DNA of 64,000 nt from Omphiscola glabra. Its lineage: Eukaryota > Mollusca > Gastropoda > Lymnaeidae. Below the pieces are notes generated by a model that had not been told where the DNA came from, did not search any database, and was given only the letters and a program-made list of their open reading frames with translations. The position numbers and the translations under genes are program-made. The stretch is taken from NCBI GenBank assembly GCA_964017045.1, contig OZ024806.1, positions 8,328,488-8,392,487 of the forward strand, written 5' to 3'. Below, in pieces: positions 44,850-56,900 of the stretch (its first letter is position 1; each line of letters starts with the position of its first letter).

Positions 44850-46110
44850 CGCTGTGCCAAATTGAACTTACCGGTGGGTCAGCTTAGATGGGCCACGAAA
44901 CAAGTCAAATTGAACTTACTGGTGGGTGAGCTTAGACGGGCCACGAACCAGGTCAAATTTAACTTACTGGTGGGTCAGCTTGGATGGGCCACGAACCAGG
45001 TCAAAATAAACTTACTGGTGGGTCTGCTTAGATGGGCCACGAGCCAGGTCAAATTGAACTTACTTGTGGGTCAGCTTAGATGAGCCACGAACCAGGTCAA
45101 AATGAACTTACTGGTGGGTCAGCTTAGACGGGCCACGAACCAAGTCAAATTGAACTTACCGGTGGGTCAGCTTAGATGGGTCACGAACGAGGTAAAATTG
45201 AACTTACTGGTGGGTCAGCTTAGATGGGCCACGAACCAGGTCAAAATGAACTTACTGGTGGGTCAGCTTAGATGGGACACGAACCAGATCAAAATAAACG
45301 TACTGCTGGGTCAGCCTTGAAATAGGTCATGAACTAGGTCAAAATGAACTTACTGCTGGGTCAGCTATGAAATGGGCCATGAACTTGGTCAAAATGAACT
45401 TACTGCTGGGTCAGCTATGAAATGGGCCATGAACTAGGTCAAAATGAACTTACTGCTGGGTCAGCTATGAGATGGGTCATGAACCAGATCAAAATAAACG
45501 TACTGCTGGGTCAGCCTTGAAATAGGTCATGAACTAGGTCAAAATGAACTTACTGCTGGGTCAGCTATGAAATGGGCCATGAACTTGGTCAAAATGAACT
45601 TACTGCTGGGTCAGCTATGAAATGGGCCATGAACTAGGTCAAAATGAACTTACTGCTGGGTCAGCTATGAGATGGGTCATGAACCAGATCAAAATAAACG
45701 TACTGCTGGGTCAGCCTTGAAATAGGTCATGAACTAGGTCAAAATGAACTTACTGCTGGGTCAGCTATGAAATGGGCCATGAACTTGGTCAAAATGAACT
45801 TACTGCTGGGTCAGCTATGAAATGGGCCATGAACTAGGTCAAAATGAACTTACTGCTGGGTCAGCTATGAGATGGGTCATGAACCAGGTCAAAGTGAACT
45901 TACTGCTGGGTCAGCTATGAGATGGGTCATGAACCAGGTCAAAATGAACTTACTGCTGGGTCAGCCTTGAAATGGGCCACAAACCAGGTCAAAATGAACT
46001 TATTGGTGTGTCAGTTATGAGATGGGCCACGAATTAGGTCAAAATAACTTACTGCTGGGTCAGCTATGAAATGGACCATGCGGTAGGTCAAAATAACTTA
46101 CCGTGCCGGT
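44850..46110. repeat. 48/50-bp minisatellite with a 200-bp higher-order repeat
   Basis: The left part (to about 45290) uses a 48-bp unit, TACTGGTGGGTCAGCTTAGA then TGGGCCACGAACCAGGTCAA. The right part uses a related 50-bp unit, TACTGCTGGGTCAGCTATGA then AATGGGCCATGAACTAGGTC. From 45291 to about 45890, four 50-bp variants form a 200-bp block that repeats three times nearly unchanged, with AAAATAAACG at 45291, 45491 and 45691. The 48-bp section is open in frame and the 50-bp section is not, consistent with non-coding satellite. Confidence 0.93.
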
Positions 46111-46246
46111 ACTTTAGAAAATGGGGTGGCTTTTTAATTGGCACACTAGCGAGTGACTTCAGAGCCGTGTTTCTTTCGGAGGATTTGATCCGAGGCATTT
46201 CGGTTGTTATAAAATAAAGATATGAAAAAACGTGTGTGCATTTATG

Positions 46247-46273
46247 TCGCGACCCACAGGTTGAGAATCACTG
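46247..46273 (+). mobile_element. SPIN-like hAT MITE, 3'-end remnant
   Basis: TCGCGACCCACAGGTTGAGA then ATCACTG is the right terminus of the SPIN-like family. Nothing of the rest remains on its left. Confidence 0.7.
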
Positions 46274-46279
46274 CTATAA

Positions 46280-47215
46280 TGGATCCAAATATACAAAAAC
46301 GTGTCTTAATGACACTGTACAAATTTATTTGTAGCACATGGATGAATATTTTTAGCAATAGCTATTTCAGAATATTAGATATTAAAGGCGTTGATATATT
46401 GTGGCTAAATGTAGGTTCAATCCAGAACATTTCAAAATATTTGGAGTTGAATGCTTTAAGTAGATTTGCCTTAAATGTTCGGATCATCAAATATATCGAC
46501 CGACACCAAATTTAGCTACGGTATTTTAGTAATTTTAATAGGTGATGGGCCAAACATTAAGTACACCTTTTAAAATATTTTCAAATAAAAAAATTGATTA
46601 AAAAATATGCCTATGTTATTACGTTATTGTTGTACACATTTTTCTCCAGTGGGGTGGGGGGCACTTGACTTCCTTTGGGGGGGGCAGCAGTTCCCCCACG
46701 GGAGAGATGCCCCTGAAAGACACACCTGTGAAGAGCACAAGACTGGAGTGATGGTAGTCTCGACACATACGTTATCTTTAATATTCATCATGTCACACGT
46801 GTTTTTATGTTGGTTGAATGTCTTCAATGCTCACGAACAGCTCTGACACGTGCACGGGTGTTTATGTAGTTTCATTGGTGGCCTGCCCGTAATGTAAGCG
46901 GCGGTGCTACCATTTGCAGTTAACACAAATACCATCAATTATCTCTAAATTACTGTTCTATACCATCTGATCCAATACTGCCTCGTCATTACTTAGGGAT
47001 AAAAATCTGGATCTGCTGTCCAAATGGTTTTTTAATATTTCTAGCGCCCACCCTCTTTCAAACGAAAGCAGGGTAATAACAAACTCACCCCCTGAGCTGT
47101 GACCGAATTCACGAACACCCTCAGCAGGCCTCTTCTAATCCCAGGTGCGGTGAATTAACCCAATCTTATCTCATCTCTCCCAACCCCATTCTCTCAGTTT
47201 ATTGTTTTTTTATAA
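46280..47215. other. Upstream region of the phosphate transporter gene
   Basis: No exon recognised. A non-coding first exon and promoter of the downstream gene could lie here or further upstream, but I see no TATA box or CpG-rich block that I would call. Confidence 0.35.
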
Positions 47216-47219
47216 ACAT

Positions 47220-47490
47220 TTTTAGTAATCAAAGCAGACTTTTTAGTTATCAACACATACTTTTTATTAGTTGTAAAGGCATACTTTTCAGTAATTAAGA
47301 CAGACTTTTCAGTAATCAAGTAAGACTTTTAAGTAATCAAGTCAGACTTTAAGTAATCAAGACATACTTTTGAGTAAACAAGACATACTTTTTGTAATTT
47401 AGACAGACTTTTGTAATCAAGGCAGACATTTTAGTAACCACGGCAGACTTTTTAGCAATCAAGAAAGACTTAAGTAATCAAGATATATTT
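47220..47490. repeat. Degenerate repeat, about 20-bp unit, AGTAATCAAGACAGACTTTT
   Basis: About thirteen diverged copies with variable spacing, ending about 170 bp upstream of the exon that carries the start codon. Confidence 0.8.
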
Positions 47491-47662
47491 TTTCTCTCCA
47501 CTTCTTACTGTTTATTGCTAATTTTAAACAATATTGTCTTGTGTTAAAACCTAAGGCCACTGGCGAGCCTTGAAAAACATAATGGTTATTGATGTCGGTT
47601 TGTTTTCCTTCCTAACATTTTCTGATTTTTTAAAATTTTATTTTGAACATCCTCTCTGGCAG

Positions 47663-47711
47663 GGTCAAGTATTTATTTAGCACAAGTCTACCTCAGCAGT
47701 GAGTGGCCAGT
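47663..47711 (+). other. 5' UTR part of coding exon 1
   Basis: A pyrimidine-rich tract ends in CTCTGGCAG at 47662, a good acceptor, so a separate upstream non-coding exon is likely. An in-frame TGA at 47700-47702 lies four codons before the ATG at 47712, so translation cannot begin further upstream in this exon. Confidence 0.6.
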
Positions 47712-47904
47712 ATGTCCAGTATTCCAGATGATTGGTTATGGATCGTTGTCGTTGCATTCATCATCTCATTCCTGCTCGCCTTTGGTATCGGTGCCAATGA
47801 TGTGGCCAATACATTCGGAACATCCGTGGGATCAGGGGTGATCACTCTGCTAAAGGCATGTATCCTGGCATCCATATTCGAAATTCTAGGAGCAGTTTTG
47901 ATTG
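47712..47904 (+). CDS. PiT coding exon 1 (residues 1-65)
   Basis: It encodes the extracellular N-terminus, first membrane segment (about 9-24) and first PiT signature with GANDVANT. Glu57 sits in [10 protein letters not shown]. Donor ATTG/GTGAGT; phase 1. Confidence 0.95.
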
Positions 47905-50900
47905 GTGAGTCTAGAAGAGGGGGAAAAAATCCTTTTTTTATAAGGGGTTCAAGCCTGTGGCCAGTCATATCTATTGGGGTCATAAACTGACCTGTCACAT
48001 CCATTATGGTCCTGAACTGACCAGTTGGACCCATTAGGGTAGTTAATTAAGAGGCGTAAACATTAAGGGCCTTTCTAGAAAACTGTTCTAAATATGGCTG
48101 CTGACATTATTTCTGTCGGACACCATTATTATTTCTTTACAGGGTATCACGAGTCTGACCAATGTTTCTTTCTGTCTAGGTTATCGTGTGTCCGACACCA
48201 TAAGGAAAGGCATAATAGATGTGGAGCCCTATAACAACTCTGAGAAGTTGTTGCTGATGGGAAATTTATCTGCTCTAACAGGTGTGTACCCAGCAGATAT
48301 TTATATGTCTATTTATTTATATATTTAAAAAAAATCAATTAGTGCGTATTTAAAGGTGACATTCTTTGATCCCCCCTACACCCATTTTGTCTTCATATCC
48401 TTTTACCTAACATCAAATTAACCTGCAGTTATTAGGATTATTCTTTGGTATATGCATCTTATCCAGCATCATTATTATTGTATTAAAAAATCTTGTCCTT
48501 TTATGCCTTATTATCACACCTCCTTGATTACATTTCTATAACACATGTAAATAATAAGATATGATTATTTTAGTGATTCAAATAAATGGAAATCATTATT
48601 TAAATTTATATTGCATTGTACATATTTGTTCTCAACATATGGAGATACAATTTTCCTTAACATATTAAATTAGGACTGTAACAATTTAAACGTAAGATAT
48701 TTTAAAAATATTTTTCAAGCGCAAAGAGATTGCATTGTGTGTGTTTTGGTAACGTGTTACTAAAGCTCCTCTCTACTACCATCAGGTTCCTGCATCTGGA
48801 TGTTTGTGGCCACATTCTTCAGATTGCCTGTATCAGCCACCCACAGCATTGTTGGAGCCACAGTTGGTTTCAGCCTCGTCGCCAGGGGGTCCAAGGGGGT
48901 TGGTTGGTTCAAGCTGGGACTCATTGGTAGGCTGCCTCAATAAGTTTGTTTCATTTTGTGTCCATCGAACCAGCGGGTTAACATTTTCTCATCATTTTGT
49001 GTCCATCGAACCAGCGGGTTAACATTTTCTCATCATTTTGTGTCCATCGAACCAGCGGGTTAATATTTTCTCATCATTTTGTGTGCATCAGTTCCACATT
49101 TATGTTATTTATTTGATGAATTGTATTTGAAAGCTTTACAATATGATTATGAGAAGTTCATGTCATCATGGAGAAGTTCATGTCATCATGATGATTTTAG
49201 GTCATCATGATGTCTAACTGGGAAAAGTTCGTTATCTCTCAAAGACAATAAGGGACTGGAACAAGCTTCCAAAAGCAACAGTTGAGGCGACTACACTTGA
49301 CACATTTGCGGCTCTTGCCTCCTGTCCTGCAACCAGTGAAATATCCCCTTGAAAACCACGCACATTAACATCGCGAACCCCTCTGAACCATAGGAGCAAT
49401 AATGATCAATCCATTGATCGTGGGCCCTCAAAACATAGAAGAAGAATGTAGAGTTACAGACTAAAGGGACAAATAATTTTCCCCATACTTTATGCATGAC
49501 ATGAGAAATCAAACAGCTCCCATGATACCTAGCAAGATAGCATCAACGTGTAATTATTAAAGTCCCCTTGGCTAACCACTGGATAGTTCGAGGCTCATAG
49601 AGAAGCTGTATTGGTGTTACAGTGGCTGCATTTGTCAACAGTTTACGACTTGTAACAAAGAGTAAACAGCTTGGGAGCATGGAGGAGGAAAGATTGTGAC
49701 GGCTGATGTTGCAAAGTTTATAGATGATACAAGATGTCTTTACTAATCCTCTCCATCCCATTCACCCGATTGTTTACATAAATATACAATCTATGCTTAG
49801 GGCAAACCTACTGCTGTGGGTGTACATATATTGTTATATTTTTAGATTATCTTTGTGTGTAAATTTGTTGTTTAAGTTTTCTCTGACAGAGAAGAAAGAC
49901 TTGAACCTTTGTGTGTAGATGAATTAATTAGGGTCTAGACAAGTGGTTCTTAACCTTCCTAATGCCGTGACCCTTTAATACTTTCCTCAAGTTGTGGTGA
50001 CCCCCATACACAAAATTATTTACATTGCTACTTCATTACTATAGTGTATATGTGTTTTTCGATGGTCTTGCACGACCCCTGTGAAAGGTTCATTCGACCC
50101 CCCCAAAGGGGTCGCGACCCACAGATTGATAACCGCTGGTCTAGACAAATATTAAATATGATACTTTTGTTCATATTTTTATCGGTTGCATCAATTCAGT
50201 GTGTATATTATTCTTTCAGTTGCATCATGGTTTATTTCCCCTGTGATGGCGGGTGCCATATCAGCTGCCTTGTTCTGGCTAGTCCGAAAACTCGTGCTAA
50301 GCAAGGTTTGTCAATATATTACATCCTACTATTGCTGTAAATGTGTTGACATTTTTTATTTGCTACATGTAAGCGTTGTTGCCCTTGATTGTATAAAAAA
50401 AAGTGCTTCAAATAAAAATTAAAAAAAAAAGGAAATGTTAAGTAGTCAAATAATATTTTGTTTTATTGTCATCATAATCCCTACTTAGATTAACCTATTA
50501 TATTAATCTCTTATCATTTGATATTTTAGGAGAAACCTCTGGAACCCGGCTTGAAACTGCTTCCGATTTTCTATGCAGCAACTATATTTATCAATGCCAT
50601 TTCTATCTTTTTGGATGGATCAGTGTGTAAGTATATAGCAGCAAGTTCTCAGAATGTTGAGAATTCCTACTACTACATCCTCTTGAGTGCTTTTTTTTTT
50701 CAACACAAATCTGAGAGAATATCCCCAGTCAAGTTATGTTCCCTGTCAGTCTAGTAATTTTCCCTGTAAGTCTAATAATGTTCCCTGTAAGTCTAGTAAT
50801 GTTCCCTGTAAGTCAAGTAATGTTCCCTGTCAGTCTAGTATGCTGATGGGACTAAAGCATTTTACTATTATGAAAATATTGGAAAACCACATGGAAGAAT

Positions 50901-53900
50901 TTTCTAATTTCAAATTAAAATGATATGCACTGTTGTATAATGATTCACCCAATATGTGTTATTTGAGTGACCTGTTTTATGTGCACTGTTATGTAGTGAA
51001 ACGCCCAGTATGTGTTATTTGAGTGACCTGTTTTATGTGCACTGTTATGTAGTGAAACGCCCAGTATGTGTTATTTGAATGACCTGTTATATGTGCACTT
51101 TTGTGTCATGATTCACCCAGTATGTGTTATTTGAATGACCTGTTTTATGTGCACTGTTGTGTCATGATTCACCCAGTATGTGTTATTTGAATGACCTGTT
51201 TTATGTGCACTGTTGTGTCATGATTCACCCAGTATGTGTTATTTGAATGACCTGTTTTATGTGCACTGTTATGTAGTGAAACGCCCAGTATGTGTTATTT
51301 GAATGACCTGTTTTATGTGCACTGTTGTGTCATGATTCACCCAGTATGTGTTATTTGAATGACCTGTTTTATGTGCACTGTTATGTAGTGAAACGCCCAG
51401 TATGTGTTATTTCAGTGACCTGTTATATGTGCACTTTTGTATAATGATTCACCCAGTTGACGATACAACACCTATCACCCATCGCTTGTCCAGAATGTTG
51501 TAGTTTTTTTAAGTATGATTCTACTTTTTACACTCATTTATAACGATGTAATTAAGTTTCCCTTGATTTAAATTTTTTACAAATATTTTCCGCAGTACTA
51601 TCCTTTGATAAGATCCCACTGTATGGTACGTTCATCATATCCATCGGCCTGGCTGTGATCACAGGAGCCGTCGTCAGATTACTTGTTGTTCCTTGGATGA
51701 GGAGAAGAATTATGAGTAAGGAATAAAGAGATTTCTTTAGTTTAAGGTTAAGGTTAGGCTAGAAACATTCGTGAATGAACCGCCGGAGGGCTCTCATTTA
51801 ATTCTTTTATTTCATAACTGGTGCGTAGATTAAAATATTCAGTGCAGCGGCATATTGAGTTAAATAATGGGGAAAATTACTTTTTAGATGGTTTTCATAC
51901 ACAATAAATTCTGTGTCTATACAACTTGAGGCACCACCTTCGGCTGTTAAAATACGAATAAGCAGCTTATTTATTCATTTAATTTTATTTAATATGAGCT
52001 TGTTATGATTTATGTATAGTGTGGGGAATTTGACCTTTCACTCACCGCAACTGTGGCTATTTTGGAAAAAGGGTTGCCAGCCCCGGTCAAGGGCATGATT
52101 ATTCAATAATGATAGCTTTCACAACGTTCAGACGTCAAGTAAATGAAAACTCAAAACAGTGTTCTCATGTAATCAGCAAAGCTATCTTACGCACCCCGCA
52201 CATGAAAGACGTTCATTTATGTGCACCAATAAAACTTGCATTAAAAGTTCATGACCGACCTAGCTGCAGTGCACAATCACGGTTTAAAAAAATTTGCATA
52301 GCTCAAATAAGGAAAAATGCAAACATGGATCTCCGGATCCAGGCGTTTCCTATTGCTCGAAATTCATTTCTTCCACCCTAAACAATCTCAGGAACACATC
52401 CGTAAAAAAACTCTACACAGCATCCATCATAATTGCCAACATCTCACCACTTATGTCTGCTACAAGAAAGTTACCTCTTAGTGTACTGGGAAAGTAGAGC
52501 AGAGTACTCTAGGGGGCCACCACAAGCAAGTAGCAGAGTACTCTAGGGGGCCACCACAAGCAAGTAGCAGAGTACTCTAGGGGGCCACCACAAGCAAGTA
52601 GCAGAGTACTCTAGGGGGCCGCCACAAGCAAGTAGCAGAGTACTCTAGGGGGCCACCACAAGCAAGTAGCAGAGTACTCTAGGGGGCCACCACAAGCAAG
52701 TAGCAGAGTACTCTAGGGGGCCGCCACAAGCAAGTAGCAGAGCTAAAGAGAGTGCAGCAGTGTAGTTAGGGGTCATGTTTTTTTTAAATGGGCTCTGATT
52801 TTCAAGTCTTTCTCCAGGGCAGCTACTTTAAATGGGAAGTGTATAGTTAGTTGAGCTTATATAGAGAACAAGATCACCATTAGAATACCGTCTCAAGCTG
52901 GGGCAATGTCTGATGGCCGTTAAGGTCTACTGATTCCGTGAATTGTATTATAAATTAATTACATGAGCTGTTAATGTTTATGCTTTAAAAAAATTAATTT
53001 TGTTTGAAGGAAATGTAAGTAATTATAATATTATGTAATAATTTTATTTTTATGAGTAAAACCCCAGCCTTGAAAAATAGTATGTGCCGTATTTTCTGGT
53101 GTTTAGGATGCACTTTTTCACCCTGAAAATACACCAAAAATATGCGCCAAGTATATATATATTTTTTCACTTAGAAAATCCGATGTATCCTTTACCAGGG
53201 AAAAAAGTAACTTTTCAGTACCCATAACTATTATTATTAAATTTCACTAGTAATAGCGGAACATGTATCTTCTGATCCAGTTTGTTTTTAACGTTTTCTT
53301 CTGATCACTGTCTTAATTGGGGGCCTGTGCCTATTCTTATTCTTTTCTTACCTAGGTAGGAGATTCATATATTATGTAAATTTAATTTTTTAATTATATG
53401 AATGCTTTTCTGCATATCCCGAAACGTAGGTATTTGTATGATGTATAATCGTAATTAAAGCTTAACATGTATGGTTTTATGTACCCAAATTATTTGTCTC
53501 ACATAAAAAGATCTGTTATGAGAAGTTTGTCAGGACAAACTGATTCTAAATATTTTGTTTCCATACATATAATGTATTCCATATTTTGACACAAACAGAT
53601 GCAGTGGAGAATGATTTGATCAAAGAGGAGAAAGCCAAACAGGGAAGCACGGATGAAAGTGACCATATATCCTGCTGCATTACATTAGGAAGATCAAGGA
53701 ATAAGAAGAAAAGTGAGTCATGAGTTTTCTGTGTCGTCCCTGATCGGCAGCTGCACCATTTTACTTCACACGCAACATTTCATGCATTGGATCTCTTTGT
53801 CATGTACACATTAGATATGATCACTTTGTCATGTACACATTAGATATGATCACTTTGTCATGTACACATTAGATAGGATCTCTTTGTCATGTACACATTA

Positions 53901-56900
53901 GATATGATCACTTTGTCATGTACAAATTAGATAGGATCTCTTTGTCATGTATACATTAGATAGGATCTCTTTGTAATGTACACATTAGATGGGATCTCTT
54001 TGTCATGTACACATGAGTTCACTAAGCTTCAGTCAGGTATTTTCATGTGACCCTGACAGCTCTCTGTCCAGCTGGAGTATGTCTGTGTGTCTTTAATCTT
54101 AATTTAAATGCAGAATGTGTAGAGCAGAAATATATTTCTGTTTCCTTTATTGGGGGGGGGGAGAGAAGGTATTTTGAAGGTGATTGCTCTTACATAAGAA
54201 TTTTAACCTGAAGCCTGGAAATTTTTCATTCTTTTAGTCTAGACCACGTTGGTTCATCTGAATCTAAAATATGCTTTGGTCATCACCTGAATTCTCTTCA
54301 CCTATCTGATTGTATAACAGACCAATGCATACACATTACCTTATCTACATTTTTAAAAAACAACTCTTACTGATTTTTGTAATTTTGTTCTCTTTTTTTT
54401 CAAACAGAATCACTTATTTATTCAAATGGATTCAATGGAGGTATGCTCATTTATTTTAACAAGTTGATCTTTGGGATTTTAAATTTGATTTAATGACCTG
54501 TTGAGGAGTGGCTGTTTTGCTGTTTGTAAATAGTGCAACGTATCAGTTCTGTAGTTGGAGCATGCTTCTGTCATCTACGCGCCCTGGGTCAGCTGCGTCC
54601 TCAACTCAATAAGAGAACAGCAAATGCTGTAGCAGTAACTCTAATCCAGTTTATTGTAACAGTTGTTTGTGGGGTTTGCCTCAGAATCAAATTCAGAGAC
54701 TCCAGAGGGTGCAAAATTCTGCAGCACGAATTGTGTCGCGGAAAAAGAGATCAGACCACATTACCCCAGTTCTACGAGATCTCCATTGGGTTCCTATTAG
54801 TAAGCGCATAGACCACAAGATTCTGTCCTTGGCGTATAGCTGCTTAGAAGGCTCTGTACCAGAATATCTGAAAGAACTGCTTTATAAACATGTAACCTTA
54901 AAGAACCTGCCGTCCTCAACTCAGTCCTTACTGAAAATTCCCAGTGTGGATGAACACAGAAAAAAGTTGTACGGAGTGGGCTCTTTTGAAGCGGCAGCGC
55001 CAACGTTATGGAATATTTTACCTCCATCTTTGAGGAGTACTGACAAGGACAGAAAATTATTTAGGAAAAATTTAAAGACTTATTTGTTTAATAGACTTGA
55101 TTACACCTGAGCGCAGTGAGCATGCTAAAGTAGCATGGATACCAGCGCTATAGAAGTATCCAATCAATCAAATATCATTACAAGTTCTCATTCATTTTGA
55201 TTCCCCTTTTTTTTGTTTGTTGGTTAGCTCAGTTAGCTGTGATCAGTCCAAAGAGATTTCACTGCTGAGTTGTGGGAAGTATCTCTTTTTAGCAAAGTTT
55301 GAAACCAGAGTTAAAAAGAAGAAGAGAAAATAAAAAGTACTTTTTAACACACACTGAACAACTGAGAAATTATTATACATTTTTCTTATATATGTATATA
55401 TATATTTTTTTTAATGAATCAGATTCAGGCTGCAAGTACGCAGAGACAGTGATATCGGAGAAACTTCTTCATAATGACCACGCACACAACGGGGTAAGTT
55501 TTTTGTTGCATGCATAAAATATTCAAAGCTCTAAAAATAAAAACGTAATGAAAAATTATACGCTAAATTTAGCCTATTAAAGTAGGTAACTTTTCCCCCA
55601 AAATTCTTGAGGCTTAGGCCATGAGATTTTAATTTTGGGAAAGTTTTATAAATCCTGCAAGCAGATCGTTATCTACGGATTAAGCTTTGGGATTCTATAT
55701 AAGGTCTATTATTTTTTAATCATTACCTGACAAATAGATTTAAAATCAACTTAACCAATTTCAGGTCATTAGCTGACATGTACATTTCAAAAACTTTGTG
55801 TCCCAGCATGCATTTGTACTGCTAGGAATTAAATAATAAATCCTTACCATGTGTTGCTTTGATTTATTGGACAGAATTACCCAGTAGACCTAGAGCAAAG
55901 TTCAACGGCTGTTGACACTGAAAAAACAGGAGCAGGTCAATCAACAACACAACTGGGTAAGTTAAAAAAAAACAGCTGGTTAGGCTCAACAACACAACTG
56001 ATTATGTTCAATAACACAACTGGTTTAGGTTCTTAAACACAACTGGTTAGGTTCAATGCCACAACTGGTTAGGTTCAATACCACAACTGGTTAGGTTCAA
56101 TACCACAACTGGTTAGGTTCAATAACACAACTGGTTTAGGTTCAATAACTCAACTTATTAAGTTCGACAACACAACTTGTTTAGGTTCAATAACACAACT
56201 GGTTAGGTTCAACTACTTATAACACAACTGGTTTAGGTTCAATAACACAACTGATTCGGTTCAAAAACACAACTGATTAGGTTCAATAACACAACTGGTT
56301 AGGTTCAATACCACAACTGGTTAGGTTCAATAACTTATAACACAACTGATTAGGTTCAATAACACAACTGTTTTAGGTTCAATAACACAACTGATTAGGT
56401 TCAATAACACAACTTATTAGGTTCAATAACACACCTGGGTAAGCTCAACATCACAGCTGGTTAGATCAACATTATTTCTCATGATTTTTAATTCTAAACC
56501 ATGTTCTTATTCACACCTTGCCTATTGCCACATGCACTTAATGTCCTCACCCTTGAAATTGAAGTTGATAAATAAAATGAACAGTGCAAACATTTTCTTA
56601 GATTGTCAGAAAAATAATTTCTCTCAGTAAGTTTACAGGTTACTTCAAGGGATTTATGAGGAGGGGGGAACAAAATATCAATAGGTTGGCCTAATTAAAA
56701 TTTATATAAACCAGGGGATCTCAATGTATCTGAAGGGTTACACAAGGAGAATTTAATGGACGATAATGTTCCAGTTCTAAAACACCAATCATTGCAATAT
56801 GCTAACAAGTTGCAGTTGAACTTCCTTTAACACTGGCACAAACTGTTGGACTAGAACTGAGGTTGGAAACTTGCTGCTCTCTTTGTTAATAATTAATAAA

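Noticed and set aside
47703..47712. GTG at 47703 as an alternative start for PiT
   Set aside because: The frame has an ATG at 47712 and an in-frame TGA at 47700. A non-ATG start is not needed.
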